From the NCBI GenBank assembly GCA_029204225.1, contig CM055095.1, forward strand, positions 42,123,723 through 42,187,722: a stretch of 64,000 nt of DNA, in the 5' to 3' direction. Positions 34,220-46,145 of this stretch are shown one piece after another (position 1 is the stretch's first letter; every line of letters begins with the position of its first letter). Position numbers and translations under genes: made by a program. The notes beneath the pieces are model-generated. The model worked only from the letters and a program-made list of their open reading frames with translations, ran no database searches and had not been told where the DNA came from. Source of the DNA: Diphasiastrum complanatum (Eukaryota > Streptophyta > Lycopodiopsida > Lycopodiales > Lycopodiaceae).

Positions 34220-36578
34220 GATCCAGATGTAAGGGGGATTTCATCAGTGCATAGCTTGTGGGTCTGAGTGCCAGATCAAAATTTTAATTGTACATCAAAG
34301 ACCAAAGAAAGGAAATCATCAGAGTTTCTTATGCACAAATGTTTAACGCAAATGGGCCTTTTTGAGTAGGATTTTTGATGATGTGGATACTCAATCATAG
34401 CCTTTAATTAATCTAGATTGAAAGGTTCCATAGAATCACAATAGCTACTAGCCACTAGCCACTAGCCTGGCGAGTCACCAATTAAAGCTGGAATTTTTTG
34501 GAAATGTCTAAGCATCATTTGAAATGATAATACGCTGCCTAGTGCATACGTGCATACCTCTTAGTATAAAGCTGAAAAGTTATCAAGTGGAAACTGATAG
34601 GTTGGATTCACCAAAGTCAACATTGTTGAGAATTTTTTTATCAAGAACACGGAACAGGAGTGAGTTCCCTAGGATAGTGGTTAATTAGTTCTCACAAAGT
34701 CTCAGGAATTAAATCATGATGTTACTTATGAAGTACAGTTTGCTGTCAGTAAACAACCAATGCAACAAATGAGTAGTTTATTTTCCCCAGTTTCAAAGTA
34801 CAACATGAAAATGTGAATGTGGTCTAGACCAGTGTTATTGTGTGGTGATTCAGTTTTTTACGTGCTGATTCCTGTTAATGATATTTTTTTTTCTAATCCA
34901 AATATAACCCCTGGTTACGGGTATGTGAAAATCTGTCAATTTTATTTACCTGCCAGTTATGAATATTAGCAAAAATCTCAATACTTGGCGGTTACCTACT
35001 AGGTACAAGGCCATTTATCATTAGCATGTCAACACGGATATTAGCCAGCCTTATATCCGTCTCTCACTAACAATTGGTTCTTTGGGAAAATTATACCCGC
35101 TTGGTCCGAGTATTGATATTTGCCAGTCATAACATGACTTATGTTACGCGCGCCCAACTCTGGCTAGTCTATACTCTCAAAAATCCATTTATGATTACAA
35201 AGGTCTTCTTGTGGTTCTATAACCAAACTTTCAAGTTAAATAATGCGTCTACGACGGCCTGTTCCATGCCCCATGTCACCTTACATCTCAATTATCTAGC
35301 ATTAAGATTTGCTTGTAAATTTTTTCCCTCCGGCTAAAATGAAGATTATGTTGTTGAAATCTCTTTGATAATGGTTTTCTGCAAGTTTTTTGTGTTTTAC
35401 AGGGAACAGCTTTTACTAGTGATAAAAATATTCTCTCCTCTATTCAAAAGAGATATCTCTTATTATGAGGTGGATAGTTTGACTGTTTTAGCTTCTAAAT
35501 AGATCACAAACCTTTTCACACTTTAGCCAAGAGGATATACAATCCAATTGGAGTTACGAATCATGGATGGAGTTATGAATAAATTACATACAGCTTCACC
35601 AAAACGATGGTGGAAGCAAATTAATCATCCTATAAGTATCTCCCAAATTTAGGACTGTTGTAGAAGCATAGCACGAATGAATCAAAGTACTCAAAGGACC
35701 AAACTAGTAGAAAATATAGAGAATAATGAGTTACGGTTTATGGAGACCTGATTGCAGCTCACCACTTTGCAATGCGACCCATACTACCCAGTCTTACCCA
35801 ATTACTCACAAAAATAACACCATTGCCCAAAACTTAATGAAGTATATGGCTATAGTGCACTTGGGCCCAATATGACGCTAGTCAGTTTCCCTTGAAAAAA
35901 AAAGGCATTGCTCTCAATGTGATACAAAATAAGGTGAACTATAAAAGCTCCAAATGTATAGATGCGATGGGTGGTTGCGAAATGAGTAAAAGAGGACCTT
36001 AAGTTGTGGATAGATGTAAGAGTAATATTATGTAAGAAAGGATTTTGATAGACTCCTATTTGGCCTCAATAACGGGTTGTCCACTCCATTGGACTAGACA
36101 TGGTATTTAATTTGAACATTGACTATGTTGTGCACAGACTTGGAGATTGGAAATTGGTAGAAAAGGGGATAACTTTGTATCTTCTAACAAATCTGCACCA
36201 TCTAACAACCTTGGATTAGAATGAGGCGCAATGGTAGCAAGTAATGAACTAACTTGAAACATGTCACAATCTTTAATCTAGGCATATGGTTGAACATGGC
36301 ATGTAGTGGATATCAATTTTTTTAAATCATGAAAAAGGCCACAAAAATGAATGGCCAATATTGGTATTCACTAGATTTATGAACGACAATGCAACTCTCA
36401 ATACATGCTCACCTTTGAAACATTTTGTCAACAAATCTTACATGTGACATCTATCACAGTAGTTCTATATTGTTATTGTGAATTTGTGTGAACATCACTA
36501 TCTTGAACACCAAACATAAAGGCTACTAGTTTAGCATGCCATCATAACACATTCAGAATGTAGCAATGTTGGGAGTCT
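34220..36578. other. downstream of MADS-box gene, no recognised gene
   Basis: AT-rich and without coding similarity. The 87-codon open frame at 35074-35337 shows no recognisable domain. The first few hundred bases presumably hold the 3' untranslated region. Confidence 0.4.
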
Positions 36579-36698
36579 CATTACTAGTTGATAATATCAT
36601 CCAAGGGTTGGCTCACTTGGTTAGCTTGCATCCAAAATTTCGTTGGTCCCCAGCTCAAGCCCCCCTTGAAAACCAAGAAGCATTACTAGGTGATAATA
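36579..36698 (+). mobile_element. possible tRNA-derived short retroposon with 18-bp target duplication
   Basis: Flanks CATTACTAGTTGATAATA (36579-36596) and CATTACTAGGTGATAATA (36681-36698) match at 17 of 18 positions. The 84 bp between contain an A-box-like TTGGCTCACTTGGTTAGC and, about 40 bp on, a B-box-like CAGCTCAAGCCCC. Spacing and length fit a tRNA or a short SINE head. No poly-A or SINE tail is seen. Confidence 0.5.
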
Positions 36699-37569
36699 GA
36701 AAGTGAATTCTTGATTTCACTAATTGACACGTTAGGGTTGTATTATCTTTAAAAATTAATGCTATTTCCAATCATATCCAAATGGTGGTGCAAACTAAAT
36801 AAGGTTGAAACTTTTTCATTGTTTGAAGTATTATCCATCAATCACCATTTTTTGGTATACACATTTGTGCACATCCATACACAATTTTGAGGATAATAAA
36901 TTGTTTTATGACCAACAAATTAAATGTTTCTGTTCTCACATTGTCTCTTGGTAGTATTGATTACTTTTCAATTCGGTTTCAAATGATACAAGAAGGGCAA
37001 CAACATCAGTACTTTGTTAGAAATCTTAGTTCCACATTCTTAAATTATTTGGACTTTTGAATTCTACATTTGCATCCCTAAACATATTTGGTGTTATGAG
37101 CTCGTCACTAGTTAGTGTGTATTTCCATATAGTTGACTTAGATGAAATTCCCACGATTGCCTAGCACGTAATTCTGTAACCATGTGTAAAGAAATTCACA
37201 CAATAAGCTCAACATAGAAGTAAAGGCCATCTTCAATAGGACCTCCAAATTTTCTAATTCATACAAATTTCATGACATAAATGGCTTGCATACTTTAGCA
37301 ATTCATGACACACATGAACTCCACTTGAGACTTATGTGCGCATTCTCATTTTATGCATCTCCCATGTGGCACTTGCTCTAGTATTTCATACCTTGGTTAT
37401 GTTGGGTTCTGCTCCTATTAGTAGAGAAAAGTCACAAGTCAGTAACCTTTTTGACATACATAAGTCTTGACTTTGAAAGGATCTTAGGACACAAGAGTAT
37501 AAGCTACACACAAGCCTCAGAGAACATTTTTGTGGGACAATTGATTATAGAGCAAGATCTGTACAGTTC
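36699..37569. other. intergenic, no gene recognised
   Basis: AT-rich sequence with no long frame and no repeat noticed. Confidence 0.4.
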
Positions 37570-37870
37570 TTGATTTTTCAGGATCTAACTTTCTAGCTTG
37601 GAAAGTTAAGACATCACTGATACTCAAGGGTGAAGGACTATTCCCCTGGGTGGATGGCACAAAGGAGATGCCTATGACATCAGACAAAGAACTACACGAG
37701 TGGAGGGAGAAAAATGACAAGGCAGTAGTCTTGCTATCTTCATCCATTGAAGATAGTCTCACGCTTGACCTGGCTACACTCTCCAAAGCTAAGGAGAAAT
37801 TGGGGCCCTTAAGAGAAAAAAATTGGGAGAAATAGCTTTTATTACGGAATGAGGAGCATACATTGAAAAA
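37570..37870 (+). pseudogene. copia gag remnant
   Basis: A frame running FSGSNFLAWKVKTSLILKGEG, then WREKNDKAVVLLSSSIEDSL, has the conserved Trp, Lys and A-x-I-x-x-S-L pattern of copia gag N-terminal domains. It ends at a TAG near 37832 and is joined directly to a Ty3 fragment. Confidence 0.7.
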
Positions 37871-38736
37871 TTCGTTGACAACATTCCAAAAAGTCATGAC
37901 TAAGGCATTTTATGATTATCTGGATAAATTTATGAAGATATTTTTGGGCGATTTTTGCATTTAGGGAGATGCCAACAATCATTTACATGATTTGGAAAGA
38001 TGTTTCCAATGTCGTTATGAATTTGGCATCAGTTTGAATCTTGAGAAGTGTACCTTTTGCGTCAAAAGAGGAGTTTTGATAGGACATATTATTTCCAAGG
38101 ATTGTCTATCAACCCAACAAAGATTGAGGTCATAAAAAATATGCGGTCTCCTAAAAATGTCAAGGAAATGTAGATCCTCCTAGGAATGACGAGATATCAT
38201 AGAAGATATATTTATGCTTATGCAGATCGTACTCATTCTATACGAGGTACTAAAAAAAAAATAGCAGTCTATCATGTCACAATTAAGCATTATAAATCCT
38301 TTGGGTATTTGATAGATGCTTTGAATGCTTCCATGTTAAGGCCTCTTGATTGGAGCAAACCATTCCGCGTCATGTGAATGCATCCCAGATAGCAGTGGGA
38401 TGTGTATTAGCACAACCAGAAGAGAAAAAGGGGTATGATCATTTTTCAGACCATTTCAAGAAATCTTAATGTTTTCAACTGATTTGGTGGGCGAGATATT
38501 TTCAGGTTATTGGAGGCCAATTGTATAAGCGAGGCCATGATAAATTTTAAGATGTTGTGTATAGTTGCGAGATGTTAACGACATCATTGAGGATGCTCAT
38601 GCAAGATCTGCGGGGGAATATTTTGCCTCCGAGATCACAGTACGAAAAATATTCCGAGCGGGATTTTGGTGGCCAACGATATGGAAGGATGTAGTTGCCT
38701 ATTGTAGAAACTGTGATGCTTGTTAGTGGCAAGGTC
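37871..38736 (+). pseudogene. Ty3 RT-RNase H-integrase relic
   Basis: In order: RT (TTFQKVMTKAFYDYLDKFMK with the catalytic YLDD-like site as FLGDF, then LNLEKCTFCVKRGVLIGHII), an RNase H-like start (SQIAVGCVLAQPEEKKGYDH) near 38385, and the integrase zinc finger (VRKIFRAGFWWPTIWKDVVA, then CRNCDAC) near 38640-38725. Many stops and shifts. It ends where the hairpin element begins, so that element inserted into it or followed a deletion. Confidence 0.8.
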
Positions 38737-40286
38737 GGCATTAGGGCCTTTTTTGAACTCAAAAAGGGCCTCTTCACTAATCTGGATTAGTGTTAATGAT
38801 GACACGTGTACCAATAAAAGTGTGACAATTGAGCAGGAATGGTCCATATGACATGGCAAATTCAATGGTGTAGATTAAATCAAGTGTGGGCCCACAAAGT
38901 ACAAATGTAGCATTAACCCTACATGGATACACTTGAAAGTACCTAGTAACCCCTAGTAGCCAACAATAGGACAATAGCTAGGGCTCTAGGTGGGACATAG
39001 ACTTGTAGGCCTCATTTAATGCCCAAGTACATTTCAAATTTGAAAATTGTTTATGAATTTTAATCAATCCACTTTTGTGTCCCCCTTCACATTCAAACTA
39101 AGACTACCTCACTTTCATTAGTCTTTCACATACCAAATAATTTATTTTTTTTCAGATGGATATCATTTTTTTTCAAAACTAACCTCCGGGATACATTTTC
39201 ATTTTGCCATGGATTTAGTCTATTTAACCTCATAATCTCAAAAAAGGTGTTTATAAGTCAATTTGTTTTTATTAGTTTACAAATAGAAATGTATCCCAAA
39301 GGCTAGTTTTTCATTTTTTTGGTCCGAAATCGCGATTTTTGGCCGTTTCACTTCATCAGAAGGCCAAAAATTGTGTTTCGGACCAACAAATCTAAAAAAA
39401 AAAAAAAAAAAAATCACAGTAAGGCGCGATTTTGGGCCGTTTCACTTGGTCAAACGGCCCAAAATCGCGCCTTACCGTAATTTTTTTTTTTTTTGGTCCG
39501 AAACGTAATTTTTGGCCTTCTGATGAAGTGAAACGGCCAAAAATCGCGATTTTGGGCCAAAAAAACGAAAAACTAGCCTTCGGGATACATTTTCATTTCG
39601 CCATGAGAACCTCAAAACAGGTGTTTATAAGTCAATTTGTTTTTATTAGTTTACAAAAAAAAATATATCCCGGAGGCCAGTTTTTCATTTTTTTTTGCCC
39701 AAAATCGCAATTTTTAGCCGTTTCACTTCATCAGAAGGCCAAAAATTGTGTTTTGGACCAAAAAAAAAAGAAAAAAAGAAAAATCAAGGTAAGGTGCTAT
39801 GTTGGGCCGTTTGACCAAGTCAAACGGTCCAAAAAAACGCCTTGCCGTGATTAAAAAAAAATATTTTGGTCCGAAACGAATTTTTGGCCTTCTGATGAAG
39901 TGAAACGGCCAAAAATCACGATTTTAGGCCAAAAAAATGAAAAATTGGCCTTCGGAATACATTTTCATTTCGCCATGGATTTAGTCTGTTTGACCTCAGA
40001 ACCTCAAAAAAGGTGTTTATAAGTCAATTTGTTTTTATTAGTTTACAAACAAAAATGTATCCCGGAGGTCAGTTTTTCGTTTTTTTGGCCCGAAATTGCG
40101 ATTTTTGGCCATTTCACTTCATCAGAAGGCCAAAAATTGCATTTCAGACCATATATATATATATATAGCATAAAAACTATGAGCTATTGGATCCATACGA
40201 AAGAAGAAAATTGTCGCATGATTCTAAGTTGCAACTTTCATTGACAAAAATATCGGAAGCAGATTAGATACTGCTGAATTGTACTT

Positions 40287-40324
<38 letters not shown>

Positions 40325-41057
40325 AAAATCACGGTAAGACGCGATTTTGGGTCGTTTGACTTTGGTCAAATGGTCTAGAATCGCATCTTATCGTGATTTT
40401 AAATAAATAAATAAATTTTGGTCCGAAACGCAATTTTTGGCCTTCTGATGAAGTGAAACGGCCAAAAATTGCAATTTTGGACCAAAAAAAATAAAAAACT
40501 GGTTTCCAAGATACATTTTCATTTCACCATGGATTTAGTCTGTTTGACCTCAGAACCTCAAAAAAGGTGTTTATAAGTCAATTTGTTTATATTAGTTTAC
40601 AAATAGAAACGTATCCCGGAGGCCAGTTTTTTATTTTTTTTTGGCCCGAAATCGTGATTTTTGGCCGTTTCACTTCATCAGAAGGCCAAAAATTGCGTTT
40701 CGGACCGAAAAAAAATTAACAAAAAAAAATCACGGTAAGGCACGATTTTGGGTCGTTTTGCCCTTTTTTTTTATTTTTTTGGTCCGAAACGCAATTTTTG
40801 GCCTTCTGATGAAGTGAAAAGGCCAAAAATCGCGATTTCGGGCCAAAAAAACGAAAAACTGGCCTCCGGGATACATTTCTGTTTGTAAACAAATAAAAAC
40901 AAATTGACTTAAAAACACCTTTTTTGAGGCTCACCCTATGTGGTAACCCAAGGTAAAAGTGCCACGTAGGATTGATTAACACTAAACTTTTTATGATTAA
41001 CAAATCTGTTTAGGCAAGGAAGAGGCCTTTTTTGAGTCCAAAAAGGGCCCTAATGCC
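38737..41057. mobile_element. non-coding terminal-inverted-repeat element built of hairpin units
   Basis: Ends 38737-38775 and 41019-41057 are inverted copies with 3 mismatches in 39 bp, beginning GGCATTAGGGCC. No target duplication is clear (flanks AAGGTC and AATACC). The inside has no gene. From about 39180 to 40935 it consists of about four related units of 370-550 bp, each carrying inverted repeats. Probably a non-autonomous DNA transposon or foldback element (inference). Confidence 0.75.
39180..40935. repeat. array of hairpin-forming units
   Basis: Units restart at the phrase AGGTGTTTATAAGTCAATTTG near 39245, 39620, 40011 and 40565. Each holds a palindrome around GGTCCGAAA...GGCCGTTTCACTTCATCAGAAGGCC, and some a second one around AATCACGGTAAGGCGCGATT with its complement. 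The last unit (about 40560-40935) is a single foldback, since its right half is the reverse complement of its left half. TA runs at about 40150-40166 and 40290-40321 interrupt the third unit. Confidence 0.85.
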
Positions 41058-41720
<663 letters not shown>

Positions 41721-42132
41721 TCACATAGTCCCCCTTGACAAGTCAAGACCAAACACTTTGAATCCTTCAATCTATAGCATAACTAGTAAAAACAAAATTG
41801 TATAAAGTCTTGCAGTACAAAGTACCATAAAGTGAAGCAAGTTGTAGGGCACCCAGCCGTTACTTGCCACCATCCCACAAAATACAACTGCACGAGTTAG
41901 TTACGTGAGGAAGACATGTGTCATAGTTAAGCATCAGTTGTCATCCATGTCTGAAACAAGATTCACTATGGTAACTTTATCAACTCGATTGCAAATATAA
42001 ATAGTTGTCCAATCTTCCCTATCATGAATTTTATAAGTAGCAATACATTCAGTCCTATAACGAAACCGTATCAGGAGGACATATGCCATATTGATCAGTA
42101 TAAGGGCCAACGGAATGTATTAAGTACACATT

Positions 42133-42869
42133 TGTTGAATTTCACACATGTGGACTGTCCACTACATGTACTTGTGATCTCCTAAGGTGTGTAGATGCAC
42201 CAAGATCAAGACTAGATTGAGATTCAAGATCAATCTTGAATCCTATGGCAAAAACACACTACTACATGCATTCAATCACTTCCAACTCTCACTCACACGT
42301 GTGGGAAGTATTCAAAAAATAATCTAAGTAAAAACAAGCTGCTCTCCTCGGGTAGAGAGAGAAAATACATCATGAGCTCTCGGGTAGAGAGAGAAAGCTA
42401 GAAATCCAATAACTCACAAAATCCATGAAATCACCAAATCAATTGACTTCAAAATGAGGAGTACAATGATACTAGTAGGTCCACGAGCTACCACTATGCT
42501 TAACTATGATTGGACCATATTTTGTCACCTCTTGATCCTATTGGATCATTGATCTATGCACCTCTTAATTCTATTGGACTATATTCAAGCACACCTCAAT
42601 TTCCTATTGGACCTCACAAGGTTCCACCTCTAAATCCTATTGGACCTCTTGGAATTCATCAAACAAAAACTTTACACTTGTCTACACTCTAATTAGCAAG
42701 TGTTTAGCCTCTTACTCTATTTTGGCTCAATAGTGGCATTACAAGTGGAAATGCATAATTTGCCATCTATGCCAAATTTATTCCTATCAACATTCTACAC
42801 CTAGATGCTTGATGTAAAAAACATAAGACCCCTATATCTAACATAGATAATCTTTTTCAATTCTTCACA
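42133..42869 (-). repeat. 3' LTR of outer copia element
   Basis: 737 bp. In element sense it runs TGTGAAGAATTG to GTGAAATTCAACA. Several spaced CCAAT-type motifs (ATTGG on +) lie at about 42510-42650, in the U3 part. Confidence 0.95.
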
Positions 42870-42887
42870 CTCCTCCTAAAAAATTAT

Positions 42888-44616
42888 CTATGAAGATTTG
42901 AGCATTGATCTTGATATAACTCCAAGATTAGATCTATGCTTGATGAAAGCACTTTTGCTCAAAGGCTTGGTGAGTAGATCGGCAATACAAGAGGACGAGT
43001 TGACATGCTCCAAATAGATTTCTCCTCCAATAAGCTTTTCTCTCACAAAATGGTGTGCCACTTCTATGTGCTTGCTTCTTGCATGAAATATGGGATTATT
43101 GGCAAGAGCTTGGGCCGAGATGTTATCACACTTGATCATTGGTAGATCATCCTCCTTGATGCACTTTAGTTCCATTAATAACCTCTTGATCCAAAGCACT
43201 TCTTTGGTAGTTGTAGTGAGTGCTTTGTACTTGGCCTCACATGAAGAGAGAGATATAGTATCTTGCTTTTTGGAAAGCCAAGATATTAGATTGCCTCCAA
43301 GAAAGATAGTGTACGCACTAATAGACTTTTGATCCATCTTGTCACTTGCAAAGTCCGAATCCGAGTAGCCAATAATGGATAGATCTTCACTTTTATAGAG
43401 TAGACCATAATCACAAGATGAAGATACATATCTTAAAGTCCTCTTGGCCATCTTCCAATGATGGATCTTAGGATCTTGCATAAATTGACTCAATTTGTGC
43501 ACACAAAAACTAAGATCGGGCCTAGTAATGGTAAGCCAAATCAAGGAGCCTACAAGACTACTAAAAAGTGTGATGTCCTCAAAGGATCTTTCATCACCTT
43601 TATTAGGATATTTTACAATTTGCTCCATTGGAGTATCTATGCTCTTAGAATTTTCCATATGGAATTTTTTCAACATAGAGTGAGCATATCTAGATTGGCA
43701 TATAAAGACATGATTTTCATAAAAATCAATTTCTAGGCCTAGGATGTAATGTATCTCTCCTAGATCTTGCATTTTAAACTCACATCCAAGTGCTAGCTTG
43801 GTTTCATCAACTAGCTTGATACAACTTCCACAAAGAATAATGTCATCAACATAAATTAGAAGAATGACAATATTGCTATCAACAAACTTTAGATACATGG
43901 AAGGATCATAGTCACTAAGAGTAAATCCTAGTGAGATAAGAAAAGAGTTAAGTCTTGAATACCATGATCTTGGTGCTTGCTTGAGTCCATAAAGACTTTT
44001 GAAGAGCAAGCACACTTTGGACTCATCCTTGATGAATCCTTGAGGTTGTTCCATATAGATCTCCTCCTCAAGATAACCATTTAGAAAAGCATTGGATACA
44101 TCTAATTGGAACACCTTCCACTTGAAAAAACAAGCAAGAGAAATAAGAATTCTTATTGTCACCATCTTTGCAATGGGTGCAAAGGTCTCCTCATAATCAA
44201 GACCATGGATTTGAGCAAATCCTTTGGCACATAATCTTGCTTTATGCTTGTTGATGGTGCCATCATGATTGAACTTGATCCGAAATACCCACTTGCAACC
44301 AATCACATGCTTGTTGGAAGGAGGATCCACAAGCTCCCAAGTATTGTTGGTGATCAATGCATCATACTCTTGCTTCATGGCATCATACCACTCCTTGGTA
44401 TTGAGTGCCTCTTGTACATTCTTTGGCTCTTCATGAGAGACATAAAAAACATAATTAGTGGAATCAAGATCCACTTGTTTGCCTTTGTCAACATATGAGA
44501 GCCTCTTAGGCTCGGATCTATCTCTCATGGATCTTCTTGGTGAAAAAGTCCGAGGAGAGTCTTCTTCAAATCTCGACCCCATCACATCATGATTGTCTTC
44601 AAAATCAATAATTGAT
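42888..44616 (-). pseudogene. outer copia pol, RT and RNase H part
   Basis: Open frame of about 576 residues, the 3' part of the outer polyprotein, cut off from its 5' part by the nested insertion. RT has GCKWVFRIKFNHDGTINKHK, RLCAKGFAQ, FQLDVSNAFLNG, LYGLKQAPRSWY and the catalytic YVDDIIL. RNase H has YSDSDFASD, LGGNLISWLSKKQ, SSCEAKYKAL and HIEVAHHFVREKL. All recognisable catalytic residues are present. The end (LLTKPLSKSAF) is typical. The frame at 44616 is in phase with 49174, and the joined coding length is 3981 bases (1326 residues), normal for copia. On its own it has no start. Confidence 0.95.
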
Positions 44617-44621
44617 GATGC

Positions 44622-45322
44622 TGTGAAAGTACTGTACTTTAGGACCATAAATGGATCTACAAAAGATCCACAAGAGTGATTGGATGCTTGCTTAACAATC
44701 TATCAAAAAACTAGACACAAAAAAGTTGATCTAGATTGGCAATTTGACAAACAACAAGCATTAACAATCAAAAACATTGATAAACATTGAAATCCGAGCC
44801 CACACATGTGTACTACAGGCTGTAGTATGGCCTTCAACCTGAGAAACAAGTAGAAATTGATTTGGTTTCATTTGGATCACAAAAACTCAATGTACATAGT
44901 GAACTATCTTGAGATTGCCAATGAGCTCCAAAAATTTTCTTTCTTCTCACTATGGAGAGAGGGAATACATAGCAAATTCGACTTCCTTCTTGAATTTAGG
45001 TGGATTTCCAGCATGTAATAAGGAAGTTAACTCACTCTCCTTGACCTAAAATGAAACCCTAGTCTATTTCCTAGAGTTATGCTTGGTAGGTAGCTAGTTG
45101 GTCAAATTTTCACCTTAAACTTAGGTGTAGGTCCTATAAAGTAGGGATGACCACCAAATAGACATGACCAACTCTCTTGACTTGACCTAACCTACATTAG
45201 GATGGGTTTCCCATGTGGAATCATGGCCTCACATGTGTGGGACCCACTTGTGTACACAATTTACATTATTCTACATGGTTTTTGATCAAGCTAGATTTGC
45301 CAATTTTTGGCAATTCTTCACA
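44622..45322 (-). repeat. 3' LTR of nested copia element
   Basis: 701 bp. In element sense it begins TGTGAAGAATTGCC and ends AGTACTTTCACA. Confidence 0.95.
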
Positions 45323-46145
45323 CTCCTCCTCAAATTTAGCTTGATCTATTTACAACTCTCTTGATAGATCAATGAAAGCTTTTAGAAGTGTCTAAAAAAT
45401 CCAGCTACAAAGAAGGAACTTTTGAGACTCCAATAGAGAATGATGTCCATGAAGGATCTTTCACCACCTCTTAGAGGATCCCTTACAAGATGTTCCATAA
45501 ATGTGTCTATATACATGTAGCACACTTCAAAACTAAACATCATGCCAAGCCATGGATTCCAAGGCATTTTGTGCACTTGAAGATACATCAAGTGCATAAA
45601 TAATGATGCCAAAGACAACTTGTCTTGCTTGATCCATATGATTGAGCCTAGATGGCTCCATCTTGATACTCAAGGTTCTTCTTGGAGTCCTCGGGTCTTG
45701 AGCTTGCTCCTCCACTTGACTTGACTCCAAAACATCAATGAATTGAATAATGTGTTGATCCAAAGGTGCTTCTTCAAGTTTACAAATCTTCCACTCTTGA
45801 AAGATCACATTTCCACCATTGACAAATTCTTTGGTTGAAAACAAGTAGATTCTACAATCTCTACTTGAAGAGCAAAACACTACCATTATTCCTATCATTG
45901 AAATAGGATAATCTTTGGTCCTTACATTGGAATGATCATGTGGACCCAAAGATTTCCAATACAAATGATGTTTCATCTTTTATGACACTATTCAAACTAT
46001 TACAAAAATAGTTATCCAATGAAATTGCTTTATCAACAACAAATGTAGATTTCAAAGCATCCCATTTCATTGTCTTGTCATACAAAGTAATAAACACCAT
46101 GAATCTTAAAGGTAAGAAACAAGTCACCTCATTTCTACTAATACT
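45323..46145 (-). pseudogene. nested element: integrase-tail and RT scraps
   Basis: Short minus-strand frames keep recognisable pieces. 45976-45540 includes CSSSRDCRIYLFSTKEFV and MDQARQVVFGIIIYALDVSS, matching the linker before RT in the outer element. 45500-45390 includes FMEHLVRD and GGERSFMDIILYWSL, matching the outer PMEQIVKYPN...DERSFEDITLFSSL. The catalytic cores are deleted. Confidence 0.8.

Noticed and set aside
35074-35337. 87-codon frame downstream of the MADS-box gene
   Set aside because: No domain, no homologue recognised, AT-rich context. Consistent with chance.
39432-41003. Frames in the hairpin array
   Set aside because: They recur in each repeat unit in both orientations with variable stops. 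Shadows of the repeat.
42510-42692. Small frame present twice (also 52522-52704)
   Set aside because: It lies inside the two LTRs and reflects the repeated CCTATTGGACC motif. Not a gene.
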